From Takakia lepidozioides (lineage: Eukaryota > Streptophyta > Takakiopsida > Takakiales > Takakiaceae): a stretch of 64,000 nucleotides of DNA. Every line of letters begins with the position of its first letter. The stretch's first letter is position 1. Made by a program: the position numbers and the translations under genes. Location: NCBI GenBank assembly GCA_030704615.1, contig CM060734.1, positions 21,020,001-21,084,000 of the forward strand, given 5' to 3'. The notes beneath the pieces were generated by a model. That model was not told where the DNA came from. It worked only from the letters and a program-made list of their open reading frames with translations, and did no database searches. Below are positions 11,260 through 21,805 of the stretch, in pieces.

Positions 11260-12775
11260 GGGGGAAACAAGCAGTTACCCACCACATTTCTATGAAGAAA
11301 GAGAGAGAGAAATAGAAATCCTAGAGGAACCAGCCAATGTGAGTTTACAGGATGAAGTAGTGGTTGGATGGACAATCACAGCTGAAGAGTAGGTGAGAGA
11401 AGTGAATGTGGGAACTGAGGAGGAACCATGAATGGTGAAAGTTGGGGCTGACTTGGAGCCAAAATTCTTTGAGGAAGCTAAGAGCCTATTTATCAAATAC
11501 AAAGATGTATTTGCTTAGAGCTATGAAGATCTGAAAGGGATGCCACCTGAGATCTGCCAGCATAAGATTGAACTAGAACCAGGGTCAGTACCAATCAAAC
11601 AGGCAAGGTATAGGATGAATCCCAACTATGCACAAAAGGTTGGGGAGGAGATTAAGAAGTCGGCTGAGGCTAAGTTTATATACCCGATAGAGTATACAAC
11701 TTGGCTATCACCCATTGTGATAGCTCCCAAGACGAATGGCAAACTGAGAGTTTGTGTGAACTATAAGAAGTTGAATGATTGTACAAAGAAAGATCATTTT
11801 CCTTTGCCATTCACAGAAGCTGTACTGGACGCTGTGGCAGGCCATGAGATGTACTCATTCATGGATGGCTTCAGTGGGTATAACCAAGTACAAGTAGCTG
11901 AAGAAGACCAGGGAACGACTGCTTTCATCACAGACTGGGGTGCTTATGCATATAAAGTCATGCCTTTTGGACTTTGCAATGCACCAGCAACTTTCCAGAG
12001 AGTGATAAGTGAAAATTCCATGAGTATCTGGATGATTTCATGCAAGTGTTCTTAGATGACTTCAGTGTGTACAGCTCTAAGAATGAGCACTTGCAGAAGT
12101 TGGAATTATGTTTGGCCAGATGTAGGATGAGAGGTCTTGGTCTGAATCCAGAAAAATGTACTTTCTGTGTGAACTCAAGGGTACTTCTGGGACACATTAT
12201 GTGTAAGAAGGGACTGCTTGTGGATCCTAGAAAGACTGAGGCCATTAAAGCATCCCCACCACCAGTAAATATTAAGGCTCTAAGGAGATTCCTTGGACAA
12301 ACCAGCTATTACAGAAGGTTTGTCAGACGATATGCACAGAAGGCAGCACCATTGAGCAAACTCTTGAAGAAGGATGCAGTGTTTGCATGGACAGCTGGAT
12401 GTCAACAAGCTTTTGAGGAACTTACATTGTCAGTAACAACTACACCTGTACTGATTAACCCTCATTGGCATATGGTATTTCATGTACATTGTGATGCCTC
12501 AGGAGAAGCATTGGGGGCTGTATTAGCCCAAAATGTCACAGGAAACATAGATTCACCTGTGTACTATGCTAGCAGATTGTTGAACAGTACTGAGAGGAAC
12601 TATAGCACTACTGAAAGAGAAGCTTTGGCAATGATTTATGCAGTCAAGAAATTCAGGCATTATCTATTTGGAAGGAAGTTTATGTTTTATGTGGGTCATC
12701 AGACTTTGATTTATCTGGTGAATAAGCCTTTGATAAGTGGCAGGATAGCAAGATGGTTGATTATCTTGCACGAGT
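11260..12775 (+). pseudogene. Reverse transcriptase and RNase H of element A
   Basis: The frame restarts at about 11263 and is interrupted by stops near 11392, 11430 and 11517. It shows RT motifs (WLSPIVIAPKTNGKLRVCVNYKKLN; YSFMDGFSGYNQV; MPFGLCNAPATFQR), a frameshift near 12015, then the catalytic FLDD (about 12050), LGLNPEKCTF, and the connection FLGQTSYYRRF. RNase H follows (HCDASGEALGAVLAQN; YSTTEREALAMIYAVKKFRHYL). Compared with B and C the region after RIARWLIILHEF is deleted (about 350 bases of linker), jumping straight to the integrase N-terminus. RT copies RNA to DNA and RNase H removes the template; this copy cannot make either intact. Confidence 0.85.
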
Positions 12776-14069
12776 TTGGGAGTGCAGGGAGCAGACGATT
12801 GGTTAGATTGGCATTGGCCAATCAGATACTACCTTACTCATGGGCAATGCCCACCCAATTATGGGAAGGAGCAGAGGAAAAGAATAGCTATCAAGGCATT
12901 ACCATACACTATGATAGGTGGAAGATTGTATAAGCTAGGACTTGATGGAGTTCTTAAACGATGCTTGTACCACCATGAGGTAAATAAAGTTTTGGAAGAA
13001 GTTCATAAGGGAGTGGCTGGAGGTCACTTTGGAGAAGAGACTACCAGTAGGAAAATATTACTTGCAGGTTACTAGTGGCCTACTTTGTTCAAGGATGTAC
13101 ACAAGTATTGCAATAGTTGTGATGAGTGTCAGAGGCTAGGACCTTTGCAAAGATCTGGGAAGATGGCTTTGCATCCTACAATGCCTATTGAACCATTCCA
13201 GAAATGGGGATTAGACTTTGTTGGACCAATTAATCCACCAGCCAGAAATACACATAATAAGTATATAATCACAGCTACTAATTACAAAATGGATGGAAGC
13301 TAAGGCTCTGAGGGACAACACAGCTAAGTCCACAGCAAGGTTCCTATATGAGAATATTCTCCTGAAATTTGGCTGTCCTCTGGAATTTATCAGTGACCAG
13401 GGAAGTCATTTCATTAATGAGACCATTGAACTATTGACTAAGGAATTCATGATTGTGCATAGGAAGAGTACAACCTATTAACCACAGGGCAATGGCCAGG
13501 CAGAGGCCACCAACAAAATACTATGCACTATCTTGGCTAAGATAGTCAATGCGAACAGGACAGACTCGGATACAAAGCTGTTGACAGCTTCGTGGTCATA
13601 CAGGACTTCATATAAGGTCACCACCAAGTATACACCATTCCAATTAGTTTATGGCATGGAAGCTTTACTTCCAGTGGAGTTCTTATTACCTACCATGAGA
13701 ACTGAATGGGGGAGGAGAATGGAATTGGAGGATTCAATTAAAGTAAGGAAACATGAACTATATCATGTGGAAGGAGTACGTGCTGATGCAGCAGATAACA
13801 TGGCCAGAATTCAGATGAAGAGGAAGGATCAGTTTGATGAAGGTAAATTGAAGACTTTTAAGACAGGTGATTTGGTACTGTGGTTGCAGAAGAAGAAGAT
13901 TAAAGCTTATAAGCTTAAATCACCATGGAAAGGACCTTATGTCATACAGAAGATATATGATAACAACACAGCTATGTTACAAACCATTAACAAAGAGATG
14001 TTTGGTAGAGTCAATGTCAATAAGTTGAAGGGATATAGTGGTATCCATGATAGGCCATTGCATCCATGA
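12776..14069 (+). pseudogene. Integrase of element A
   Basis: Contains an HHCC zinc domain (HKGVAGGHF...CNSCDECQ), the catalytic core with the three acidic residues still present ([32 protein letters not shown]), and a C-terminal domain (TFKTGDLVLWLQKKK, SPWKGPYVIQKIYDN). It is broken by TAG near 13072 (in a GYWWP-type motif), a frameshift around 13285-13300, and TAA near 13480. No chromodomain follows. The minus-strand relative at 46837-47781 keeps the core open. Confidence 0.85.
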
Positions 14070-14432
14070 TTTGCATCTTGAAACACAAATGCAGTCACAG
14101 ACTACACCAGTAGCACCAGCGGAGCATGAAGCACTTGTCATAAAGCCGAATGTGTATGGCCATAGCAGAGAACACAGGTGTTCACACAGCCATCACAGTC
14201 CACCACAGTCTAATACAGCATATCACAGCTTACCACAGTCACAGCCCACACAGGTCGCACAGTCCATAGGGGCAGTGACAGATGGACACGAGTTAACGTC
14301 AGTTAAGTGGCCGGTAAGTGTAAAGACAGTTTGGAAGTCAAACTCGGAGAATGCACTCCGCATTGCATGTACTGCAATAACGAGCGTCATCACACAAGAA
14401 GACAAACAGGGCCGTCAAAGACCTACCCGGTA
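14070..14432 (+). other. Post-integrase region of element A, cut short
   Basis: Contains CACAG-rich repeats (about 14165-14275), then a segment that matches the minus-strand sequence at 46390-46880. It is the beginning of the region that in complete relatives leads into the extra ORF with a zinc knuckle. Similarity ends at ACCTACCCGGTA (14432). Confidence 0.6.
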
Positions 14433-14700
14433 ACCTTTATACTTTAAATGATGCTGATGCATCTACTTTGGATAAATTTGTTTCCAACAAATAAAAAATT
14501 CATTACCCCGTAATTTGTTTTTAAATTTTCAGGTTAATATAGGGTGTCCAATATTTGTTACCTGCTATAAAATATAAATAATATAGCCTACAAGAAAATA
14601 TGTCATATTACAAAATTATGTAATAATAGGGTGGCCAAAATTTCAGAAAATAAAATTAATACCCCCATAGAAAATGCCTATTTGCCTCACGTGCCTAGGA
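14433..14700. other. AT-rich spacer
   Basis: About 270 bases of AT-rich sequence between elements A and B. I see no gene, repeat or terminus that identifies it. Confidence 0.4.
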
Positions 14701-14750
14701 AACTAGATAGGGAGTGACCTCCCTGAGCCCAGAAACAAGAAATCATGAGA

Positions 14751-14792
14751 TGTCACTATTGCAAGAAAGAGGGACATTGGAAACATGAATGC
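14751..14792 (+). CDS. CCHC zinc knuckle at the gag end of element B
   Basis: Encodes CHYCKKEGHWKHEC, a perfect C-x2-C-x4-H-x4-C knuckle, then a stop (TGA 14799-14801). The rest of this gag is missing upstream. Confidence 0.75.
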
Positions 14793-15023
14793 CAGTTGTG
14801 AATTAAGCATGTGACAGAATTGGGAAATATGGAAGCCGGACCAAGTGTAGCCGTGAGTGTGGTAACTCCTATAGTGGATACCCTTGCGGTAACCCGAACT
14901 CAGACCAAGAAACAGAAACCTCCAGATAAGGAGATTGAAGAAGAATGAAAACAATATTCGGAAAGTGCAGCATGGCAGGAAGAAAAGAGCTTACACCAGG
15001 AGGTAAGCAAAGCCATAGCTCAA

Positions 15024-15737
15024 ATGCAAGAAGGAACCCATATACCCTCTGGAGAGCCAACTCCATATAATCAAATCAAACCAACGATGAAGACCACGAA
15101 TGCAACCACGGAAACAGAATTGGTTGAAGTAATCTGCCAGACCAAGACCCAAATTACCATTGGACAATTATTAAAAATTGATCCACACTGCAAGAAAACT
15201 TTATTTCGGACAATTGAGGCATTGACCCCCACACCAAAACAAAAACCAACACCAGAGGTTTACACGATTAAACCCACAACTATACAACAAACTCCAGACT
15301 ACGACGAAGCAATACCAGTAATACAAGTACGTATTGGACGGAAGCTGGTAACGGATGTACTCATCGATGGAGGATCCGGAGTGAATATCATGACAGAGAG
15401 GATGAAGAAGTCACTAGGATTGGGGCACATGGAACCTGCTCCATTCACGGTACGAATGGCCGATCAACGAAAAGTGCAGCCACTGGGTATCATCAGACGA
15501 CTTGCAATGGAAGTAGCAGGACTGGTATACAAAGTATCAGTAACCATTCTCAAAATGGAGAATGTGGCAAAAGGATATTCGCTACTACTTTGGCCGACCA
15601 TGGTTAACACAAGCCCAATCACACCACGATTGGGGAAATCAGAGTCCAAACTCTCACGATCAAAAAGGGATCAGAACAAGTCACTATCACTACGAAGCAA
15701 CGAGGTACCATTCCACGAGAGAAACAACCTTGCATAG
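15024..15737 (+). CDS. Protease region of element B
   Basis: An N-terminal helix and VICQTKTQITIGQLLKI linker precede a retropepsin-like domain with DVLIDGGSGVNIM (catalytic D-G-G) and TVRMADQRKVQPLG. Near 15590 the frame leaves the conserved LLLGRPWLTQA; that segment is read in the neighbouring frame (15562-15750), showing a 1-base indel. This catalytic motif is the least altered of the three protease copies in this lineage group. Confidence 0.75.
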   Translation: MQEGTHIPSGEPTPYNQIKPTMKTTNATTETELVEVICQTKTQITIGQLLKIDPHCKKTLFRTIEALTPTPKQKPTPEVYTIKPTTIQQTPDYDEAIPVIQVRIGRKLVTDVLIDGGSGVNIMTERMKKSLGLGHMEPAPFTVRMADQRKVQPLGIIRRLAMEVAGLVYKVSVTILKMENVAKGYSLLLWPTMVNTSPITPRLGKSESKLSRSKRDQNKSLSLRSNEVPFHERNNLA

Positions 15738-16639
15738 TGGAAGAGTATGATTGGTCCAGTGGACTGTCGGATGAAGAAGGAGCCACAGTATATGCAGCAC
15801 ATCCACAGTTGGAACCTATTGGGCAATTAGTGGTCAAACATACCACAGCAGTAGGATGTCACATGGTGAACACCCAAGGAGAACCGAATATTCCGACAAC
15901 GGAAGATCCTGAGGAAGAAGCTATGGACACACCTCAACACTTTGCCCGTTTTTATCAAGAAAGAGAAGAGGACATTAAAATCAGTGAAGTACCTGCCACG
16001 ATTGCAACCATCGGACAAGAGATTGCAGGATGGACAGTAACGGTGAATCTAGGAACAGTGGAAGAACCACAGATAATACGAGTAAGTGCAGGTCTTGAAG
16101 AATCATTTCTATAAGAAGCCACTGCATTATTCACTGAATACAAGGATGTATTTGCCTGGAACTACAAAGATTTGAAGGGTATATCTTCCAACATCTTTCA
16201 ACACCGAATCGAATTGGAAGTTGACACAAAACCAATTCGTCAGAACCGTTACAGAATGAACCCCAACTATGCAGCTAAAGTTTGGGAAGAAATCAAGAAA
16301 TTACTGGATGCAGAATTCATATACCCAGTAAAGACACCACAATGGTTATCACCCATTGTGATGGTATCCAAGAATAATGGAAAATTACGAGTATGTGTGG
16401 ACTATCGCAAGTTAAACGCAGGAACCAAGAAAGACCCTTTTCCACTACATTTTACAGAAATAGTATTGGACACAGTGGCAAGACATGAGATGTACTCTTT
16501 CATGGATGGGTTGAGTGGGTACAACCAGGTGCAGATGGCAAAAGAAGACCGAGAAAAGACCGCATTCATCACGGGATGGGGAACCTATGCTTACAAAGTC
16601 ATGTCATTTGGACTTTGCAACGCACCAGCCACGTTTTAG
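15737..16639 (+). pseudogene. Linker and RT N-terminal half of element B
   Basis: The linker starts EEYDWSSGLSDEEGATVYAAHP and runs to a TAA near 16112. RT then starts at about 16130, with WLSPIVMVSKNNGKLRVCVDYRKLN, YSFMDGLSGYNQVQM and FGLCNAPATF. It ends in TAG at 16637-16639, where element C has CAA (Gln). Confidence 0.8.
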
Positions 16640-17395
16640 AGAGCAGTATCTAAGATATTCAGGAATTATCTCAACGATTTTATGCAGGTATTTTTGGATG
16701 ATTTCAGTGTCTTCGGATAGAAATCCAAACACTTGGCACAGTTAAAACTTTGCCTACAAGCCTGCAGAAACAATGGGGTAGGTCTCAATCCGGAAAAATG
16801 TACATTTTGTGTGAATTGGATTATTGTTGGGACACATTGTGTGCCAACAAGGAATTCTGGTGGATCCAAAGAAAGTGGAGGTTATCCAGAAAATACCACA
16901 ACCAGAAAATCCCAAGAAACTCAAGAGATTTCTGGGACAGACAAGCTATTACAGAAGGTACATGGACAAATATGCTCACAGAGCGGCACCAGTCTATAGA
17001 CTGCTGAAGCAAGATGCCGAATACCGATGGTCTCCAGCTTGCTAGGAATCATTTGATTCACTAAAAAGGGCACTCACAGCAGCACCAATTCTAATAAATC
17101 CAAGATGGGACCTACCATTTCATGTACACAGTGATGCATCAGGCATTGCTTTGGGGGCAGTTCTAGCTCAGAATGTGACGGGCACAATAGATTCACCAAT
17201 CTATTATGCAAGCAGATTGCTGACAGCAGCTGAGAAGAACTATAGCACCACGGAAAAGGAAGCATTGGCAATGATTTATGTTGTTCAAAAGTTTCGGCAT
17301 TATTTACTTGGCAATCGCTTAAGTTTATTGTTGATCATCAGGCTCTAGTTCATTTAGCAAATTGACCACTAGCTAGTGGCAGGGTTGCTCGATGG
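16640..17395 (+). pseudogene. RT C-terminal half and RNase H of element B
   Basis: Continues with the catalytic FLDDF (about 16693), a TAG near 16719, a frameshift near 16820, the FLGQTSYYRRY connection (about 16935), then RNase H with HSDASGIALGAVLAQN and YSTTEKEALAMIYVVQKFRHYL. The reading is cut at 17395 by the hAT insertion, in the codons for GRVARW. Confidence 0.8.
17388..17395. repeat. Target-site duplication, left copy (CTCGATGG)
   Basis: Identical to 33685-33692. The uninterrupted sequence in element C (about 56555) contains it once. Eight bases is the hAT superfamily's duplication length. The three bases before it (TTG) also match at the other end. Confidence 0.85.
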
Positions 17396-17500
17396 CCTAG
17401 TTGCAAATTTGGACGTGACGTGGCGTTGACGAGTCAGCGTCACGTCCGACGTAAGCTACGGACGTGCGTCACGTCACGTCCTAAACCGACGTTACTGTAC
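17396..17500 (+). repeat. Left terminus with GACGT/ACGTC words
   Basis: Begins CCTAGTTGCAAATTTGG, then at least eight GACGT or ACGTC words in about 80 bases. The opposite terminus (33620-33684) has similarly dense words. These look like the terminal and subterminal recognition region. Confidence 0.6.
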
Positions 17501-17637
17501 ATAAATATGTTTATTTTTTTACTTTACTATTGACTATTTACTATGAGAACCGACGTGGCAACCGTTGTGGCCTCATTACGTGGACTTCATTAATTATTTG
17601 TAAAATTCATATATTATGATTTATATTGTCAATCATG

Positions 17638-18057
17638 CGACCATCAGCAAAGGTTGGTCGGACAATTTTTTTTTTTTTTTTTTTTAAAGGTGCGACCACC
17701 AGAAGGGGGTGGTCGCACATTTTTTCTTATTTTTTAAATGGGTGCGACCACCAGCAGGTGGTGGTCGCACATTTTTTCTTTTTTTCAAATTGGGTGCGAC
17801 CACCAGCAGGTGGTGGTCGCAACTTTTTCATTTTTTTTAAATAGGTGCGACCACCAGCAGGGGATGGTCGCACATTTTTAATTATTTTTTAAATGGGTGC
17901 GACCACCAGCAGGGGATGGTCGCACGTTTTTTAATTATTTTTAAATGGGTGCGACCACCAGCCGGTGGTGGTCGCAGACTTTTTCTTTTTTGTTATTAGG
18001 TGCGACCGCTCCCTGGACACGTGGCGAGGCGTGAATGGGCAGCAAAGGCGGTCGCGC
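17638..18057 (+). repeat. Hairpin-repeat array 1
   Basis: One degenerate and six good units of TGCGACCACC-AGCAGG-GGTGGTCGCA, each followed by a 22-28 base T-rich spacer (period about 52). Each unit is a near-perfect palindrome with a short loop. The last member (18001-18057) is a longer-looped version, TGCGACCGC...GCGGTCGCGC. The array ends just upstream of the kinase gene's TATA-like element. Confidence 0.9.
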
Positions 18058-18076
18058 GCCAGGCCTTTCTAGGCAG

Positions 18077-18084
18077 TATTTAAG
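18077..18084 (+). promoter_or_regulatory. TATA-like element of the kinase gene
   Basis: GTATTTAAGGGC, followed about 30 bases later by pyrimidine-rich CCCACTTTTTCCCTCTCTG, a plausible start site. The leader runs to ATG 18369 and contains a G12 run near 18181. Confidence 0.4.
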
Positions 18085-18368
18085 GGCCTACCCCTCAGTC
18101 CCAACCCACTTTTTCCCTCTCTGTGAATGCGGTTCTGGGGCTTCTTGGAGTTTGAACTTCGGTGGCCAGCACTGAGCGTGGGGGGGGGGGGGCAAGTGGA
18201 TTTGTGTGGGGGAGGAGTTTTTGTTTTTTTCCTAGGACTGCGGGAGAGTTTGCTTTGGGTACTATACCAATAGAGGGTGAGGAAATTGGTCTGCTAGTAT
18301 AGGTTATCAATAGTCTGGGTTTAGTTTTCCGTTACGAAGCCGCGTCTATTCCGCAGAGTACTTTCATC

Positions 18369-19857
18369 ATGTCCGGAAACGTTGCTTCGAACTCAGTGTC
18401 AGGGGGTTCCTCGGGAAGTGGGCGTAAAGGTAGGAAGCGTAAACATGCACATGAACGGGATAGTCAGGTCAACAAAAAGGACTATCCAAGCGCAGAGGCC
18501 GCGAAGGTGGTGAAGCAAGTAGTGCTGGATTATTTGAAGGACAATGACGTAATGCGTTTGAATCTTTTGTATGTCTGACATGGGAATGAGGGGTTCCTTA
18601 GATTCCAGCACAATATGGAGATGAGAATAAGGGAGGCTTTGGCCGGGGATGAATGGGAGGAGGACAGGGAGAAGTTCCAGTTCACGAAATGGATGGAGGA
18701 CCGGCCCATGATGTCACATGGACAAGTTTGTTACGAGAACACCTGTAGCTGAAGGTCGCATGCCAACTTTGGAGGAGGAGTTGTTTGTGCTTGTGGATTG
18801 GTGGTCTGACATGGCAAAGGCCCACGCCAAACGACATACGAAACCACTCCCATGGAAGGCAGGGTCCTCGTCCGCTGATGCGGCATTGAACGTGAGATAC
18901 ATAGCCACAAATGCACAGGTACAACAACTTGACGCGCCCAAACAAGGAGGGTATGGTACAATTCGGAGGGTTAGAATTGTTGGGGATCAATTCATTCCTC
19001 CATCTTGGGAACTAGCAGGGAAAACGCCCAGGGAAACAAATGTTGAGCTTGCCAAAGTCCAACATAACAATGAGGCATTGGCTGTAAAGTTTCATCATTT
19101 CGGCATCATAAAGTATTTTGCGTTGCATCCACGTCGAAATGAAGGTTACACACATTGGTGGAATGGGGGGACCATACGATCATGGTTGAGTATTGACAGG
19201 AAATGGGGGAATGATCGGGATAACAGGGAGTTAATAGAACGACGGGGGACGGAGCAGGAAATGCAGGAGGTCAACCGACTGGTTCGATTCCGACAGAATC
19301 GCACCCAATTGGCATGGGCGCTTTTGCACATCATGCTCAACGTACATAATCACCACCTCTTGCACAACGACATGTCCCCCGACAACATCTTGTTGCATTT
19401 TCCACAAGGGTCTGAAGATGTGTACATCGAGGTATGCGATTGGGGGATGGCCTCCACGACGGATGACCCAAAAACCACGTTGTACATTTTCGAGAGCAGA
19501 GACAAGATGATAAAGACTCTCGCACATAGATGATGGATTGCACCTGAAATTGCAATTGTTCATAATGTAGCCAACAACCAGTCAGATGGCACACCTCGTA
19601 GGCCCCCTCTAACCGTGCCATCAGAGACCTTTGCAATTGGGAAGATAGCCCAGGCAATAAATGGGGGTAACACGTTCGATGCAAGCCTGTTCAACGATAT
19701 GTCTATTGGAACCTGTTTTGCTTCCGCTCTGGAAAACTTGTGTGTAGACACAGTAGAGTTGTGGTACAAACTAGAAAATATTGTGAAGCGTTTCATGACG
19801 GGGCTATTCAATTGGCCTGAGCCCAAAAATTGCTGGAAGATGGATAGAAACTTGTAG
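18369..19857 (+). pseudogene. Protein kinase-like cargo gene
   Basis: The N-terminal part from ATG 18369 is basic and Gly/Ser-rich (GRKGRKRKHAHERD, possible nuclear signal) and is broken by TGA at 18576. Its frame continues open to about 18725, where the kinase frame (from 18718) takes over. Counting from 18718, the kinase shows a glycine loop GGYGTIRRV (77-85), VK lysine (K124), catalytic HNDMSPDN (H216, D218, N223), and DWG in place of DFG (241-243). A TGA at 19531-19533 comes just before WIAPE, the APE motif; the C-lobe then runs to TAG 19855. All motifs for phosphotransfer are present, so it descended from an active kinase. The family is unclear and divergent. Its own TATA-like box and poly(A) signal suggest a captured gene. 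Confidence 0.75.
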
Positions 19858-19881
19858 AGTTCTGACTGTACATCATGTTTG

Positions 19882-19887
19882 AATAAA
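19882..19887 (+). terminator. Poly(A) signal AATAAA
   Basis: Lies 25 bases after the kinase stop codon, followed by T/G-rich sequence, as expected for a 3' end. Confidence 0.45.
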
Positions 19888-19999
19888 TGTTGTTTTCAAT
19901 TGTGTTTGTCTCGTACCATAATGTTTTAATGGTTTATTACTTGGCCATGGCACCTGGGTCCATCATATGGTATAATCAAGCACAACACCTATGAATCTT

Positions 20000-21260
20000 G
20001 AAGAGTGACAGTGTACACCGGGTCAATGGGTGAACCAATCGTTCCCCTGCCAAATGATTTTAGATTGATTTGAAACTTTGGGAGTGTCTTGTACATGTCT
20101 TCTTTAAGTTACCGGACAAGTATGAGGTCAATCTAAAATAGTTCTAAGGGTGAACCAATAGTTCCCCTATTAAATGATTCGTGATTGAAAATTGGTTGAA
20201 AGGTTTAACGAGTCGTTCGGGGGACAAATGATTATTTCTTCGCTTGCAACTTTGTGGACGTGATTTGTACATACTTAAGCACGTATGGACCAAAGTTGAA
20301 CTTCAACAAAGTTGTTTGAATGGGTTATTCAAATTCATAAGGAGAAACAACCTTTTGCCTGCACATGAATTGTTTTTAATTCCATTCTGAAGCCATATGC
20401 TTGATAACAACATGAAGAGTTGCATGCAAAATATCACCATGAACAGACATCGTCTGCATCCAAAACACATTTTATTCCCTCATAAGGCAATCCTCCTGCG
20501 ACATAATGAAGTCTGGTTGTGGTAACCCCTCCAACATGATATCAAGGACGGGCTTGAGGTTCCTTAGCTCCATGCAGCTCCAACCAAGGTGAAGTTATCT
20601 TCAACTTCATGCACTCTTCATAGAGAGTTCTGCAATAGTGAGCATAGAGCAAAGGATGAACGTTTTTTTCCAAACATTTTTCTTTGGTACATTTTTTGGC
20701 AAAGATGTGGTGGTGTGAGGGTTCAACTCACAGAACAAAATCAAGCCAAAAACAAAATCATTGCGTCCCACACTCATTGCGCCCCACAATCCTATGCCCT
20801 CTAAATCATTTTATTTAGTAAAAATCCAGTTCAATTTAAAATTGGATGAAATGGTGAACGGAAACTTCCCCGATGAAATGATATTTTATTGCTCCGAAAC
20901 TTTGCAAGTGTCTTCTACATGCCCTCTTACAGGTCTTTCACAAGTTTCAAGTCAATCTAAGATAGTTGAAAGGGTGAATCAATCATGAACATATCAAATG
21001 ATTTTGGAGTGCTTTAAAGCTTTGCAAGTGTCTTTCACATGCCATTTTAAAGGTACCGGACAAGTATGAGGTCACTAAAATATGGTTGAAATGGTGAACC
21101 AATTGTTCCCCTATCAAATGATTTTACATTGCTTTGAAGCTTTGCAAGTGTCAGCCACATGCCCTCCTACAAGTACTGGACAAGTATCACGTGAATAAAA
21201 AATGGTTGAAAGGGTGAACCAATCATTCCGCTATCAAATGATTTTATATTGTTTTGGATG
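20000..21260 (+). repeat. ~115-bp monomers, forward orientation, with a diverged segment of the 1-kb unit
   Basis: Monomers carry the landmarks GGTGAACCAAT(C/A)GTTCCCCT, AAATGATT, CTTTGAAACTTTGCAAGTGTCTT, ACATGCCCTCTTA and GACAAGTATGAGGTCAAT. Copies start near 20025, 20150, 20850, 20970, 21095 and 21215. At 20590-20810 is a diverged match to part of the ~1-kb unit below (CTTCATGCACTCTTCATAGAGAGTTCT... to the CACAAT/CCCAATG segment). I see no gene here. Confidence 0.65.
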
Positions 21261-21264
21261 TCAT

Positions 21265-21640
21265 TGCTTTGGTAATTCTAGCCCCCCAATGGCCCATTGT
21301 AACCCTTGAATTACAATTCAAAATGCAATTCAAGCCCTTCAAATTGGTAATGCCAGTCCCTAAAATGACCAATCCCGGCCGCCCCTCAAATTGTAATTTG
21401 AGCCATTGAAATTGTCAATTCCAACCCCTCAAATTGCACTTCTAGCCCCTGAAATGGCAATTCCCGCCCCTCAAATTGCAACTGTAGCTTGTGAAATGGC
21501 AATTGCTAGTGCAGCCCCTAAAATTGGCAATTGAAGCCCCTGGAATGGCAGTTTCAGCCCCTCAAATTGCAAGTCCAGCCCCTGAAATTGGCAATTCGAG
21601 CTCCATAAATGGCAATTTCAGCCCCTAAAATTGGCTATGG
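21265..21640 (+). repeat. ~20-bp minisatellite (AGCCCCTGAAATGGCAATTC-like)
   Basis: Around 18 imperfect copies alternate between AGCCCCTGAAATGGCAATT and AGCCCCTCAAATTGCAA types, so successive copies pair as AATTGCAA and ATTGGCAATT. It is embedded between forward ~115-bp monomers. Confidence 0.75.
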
Positions 21641-21800
21641 GTGAACCAATCATTCCCCTGCCAAATGATTTTGGACTCATTTGAAACTTTGCGAATGTCT
21701 TGTACATGTCCTCTTAAAGTTACTGAACAAGTATGATGTCAATGTTAAATGGTTCAAAGGGTGAACCAACAGTTCCCATGTTGGATGATTCATGATTAAT
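21640..21800 (+). repeat. Single forward ~115-bp monomer plus partial
   Basis: GGGTGAACCAATCATTCCCCTGCCAAATGATTTTGG onward matches the forward monomers, then a second partial monomer ends at TGATTCATGATTAATCGTTAATG (21800), the boundary with the 1-kb tandem array. The same GTGATTAATCGTTAATGG wording occurs at 25030, at the other end of the array. Confidence 0.6.
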
Positions 21801-21805
21801 CGTTA

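Larger units (their letters stand above)
6613..14432 (+). mobile_element. Ty3/gypsy retrotransposon A (3' truncated)
   Basis: Order of parts: 5' LTR, primer site, gag with three zinc knuckles, aspartic protease, RT, RNase H, integrase, then the start of a post-integrase region. This order (RT before integrase) defines Ty3/gypsy. No chromodomain follows the integrase, so it is not a chromovirus; it fits a non-chromovirus plant lineage (Tat/Athila or Phygy/Selgy-like), which I cannot resolve. The 3' end is lost at about 14432: a minus-strand copy near 46400 matches up to that point and then continues while this one does not. Several stops and frame changes make it non-functional. Confidence 0.9.
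14701..17395 (+). mobile_element. Ty3/gypsy retrotransposon B, left part (5' truncated, split by hAT)
   Basis: Closely parallels element C (53930-56570) in sequence and order: last gag knuckle, protease, RT, RNase H. Similarity starts at about 14705. It is interrupted in the RNase H region at GGTTGCTCGATGG (17395) and resumes at 33693; element C has the uninterrupted sequence near 56555. Confidence 0.85.

Noticed and set aside
17638-18000. Regular ~28-bp repeats with ~24-bp spacers looked like a CRISPR array
   Set aside because: Spacers are near-identical T-rich tracts, repeats are palindromic and sit at hAT subtermini in a eukaryotic genome; no cas-like gene is present.
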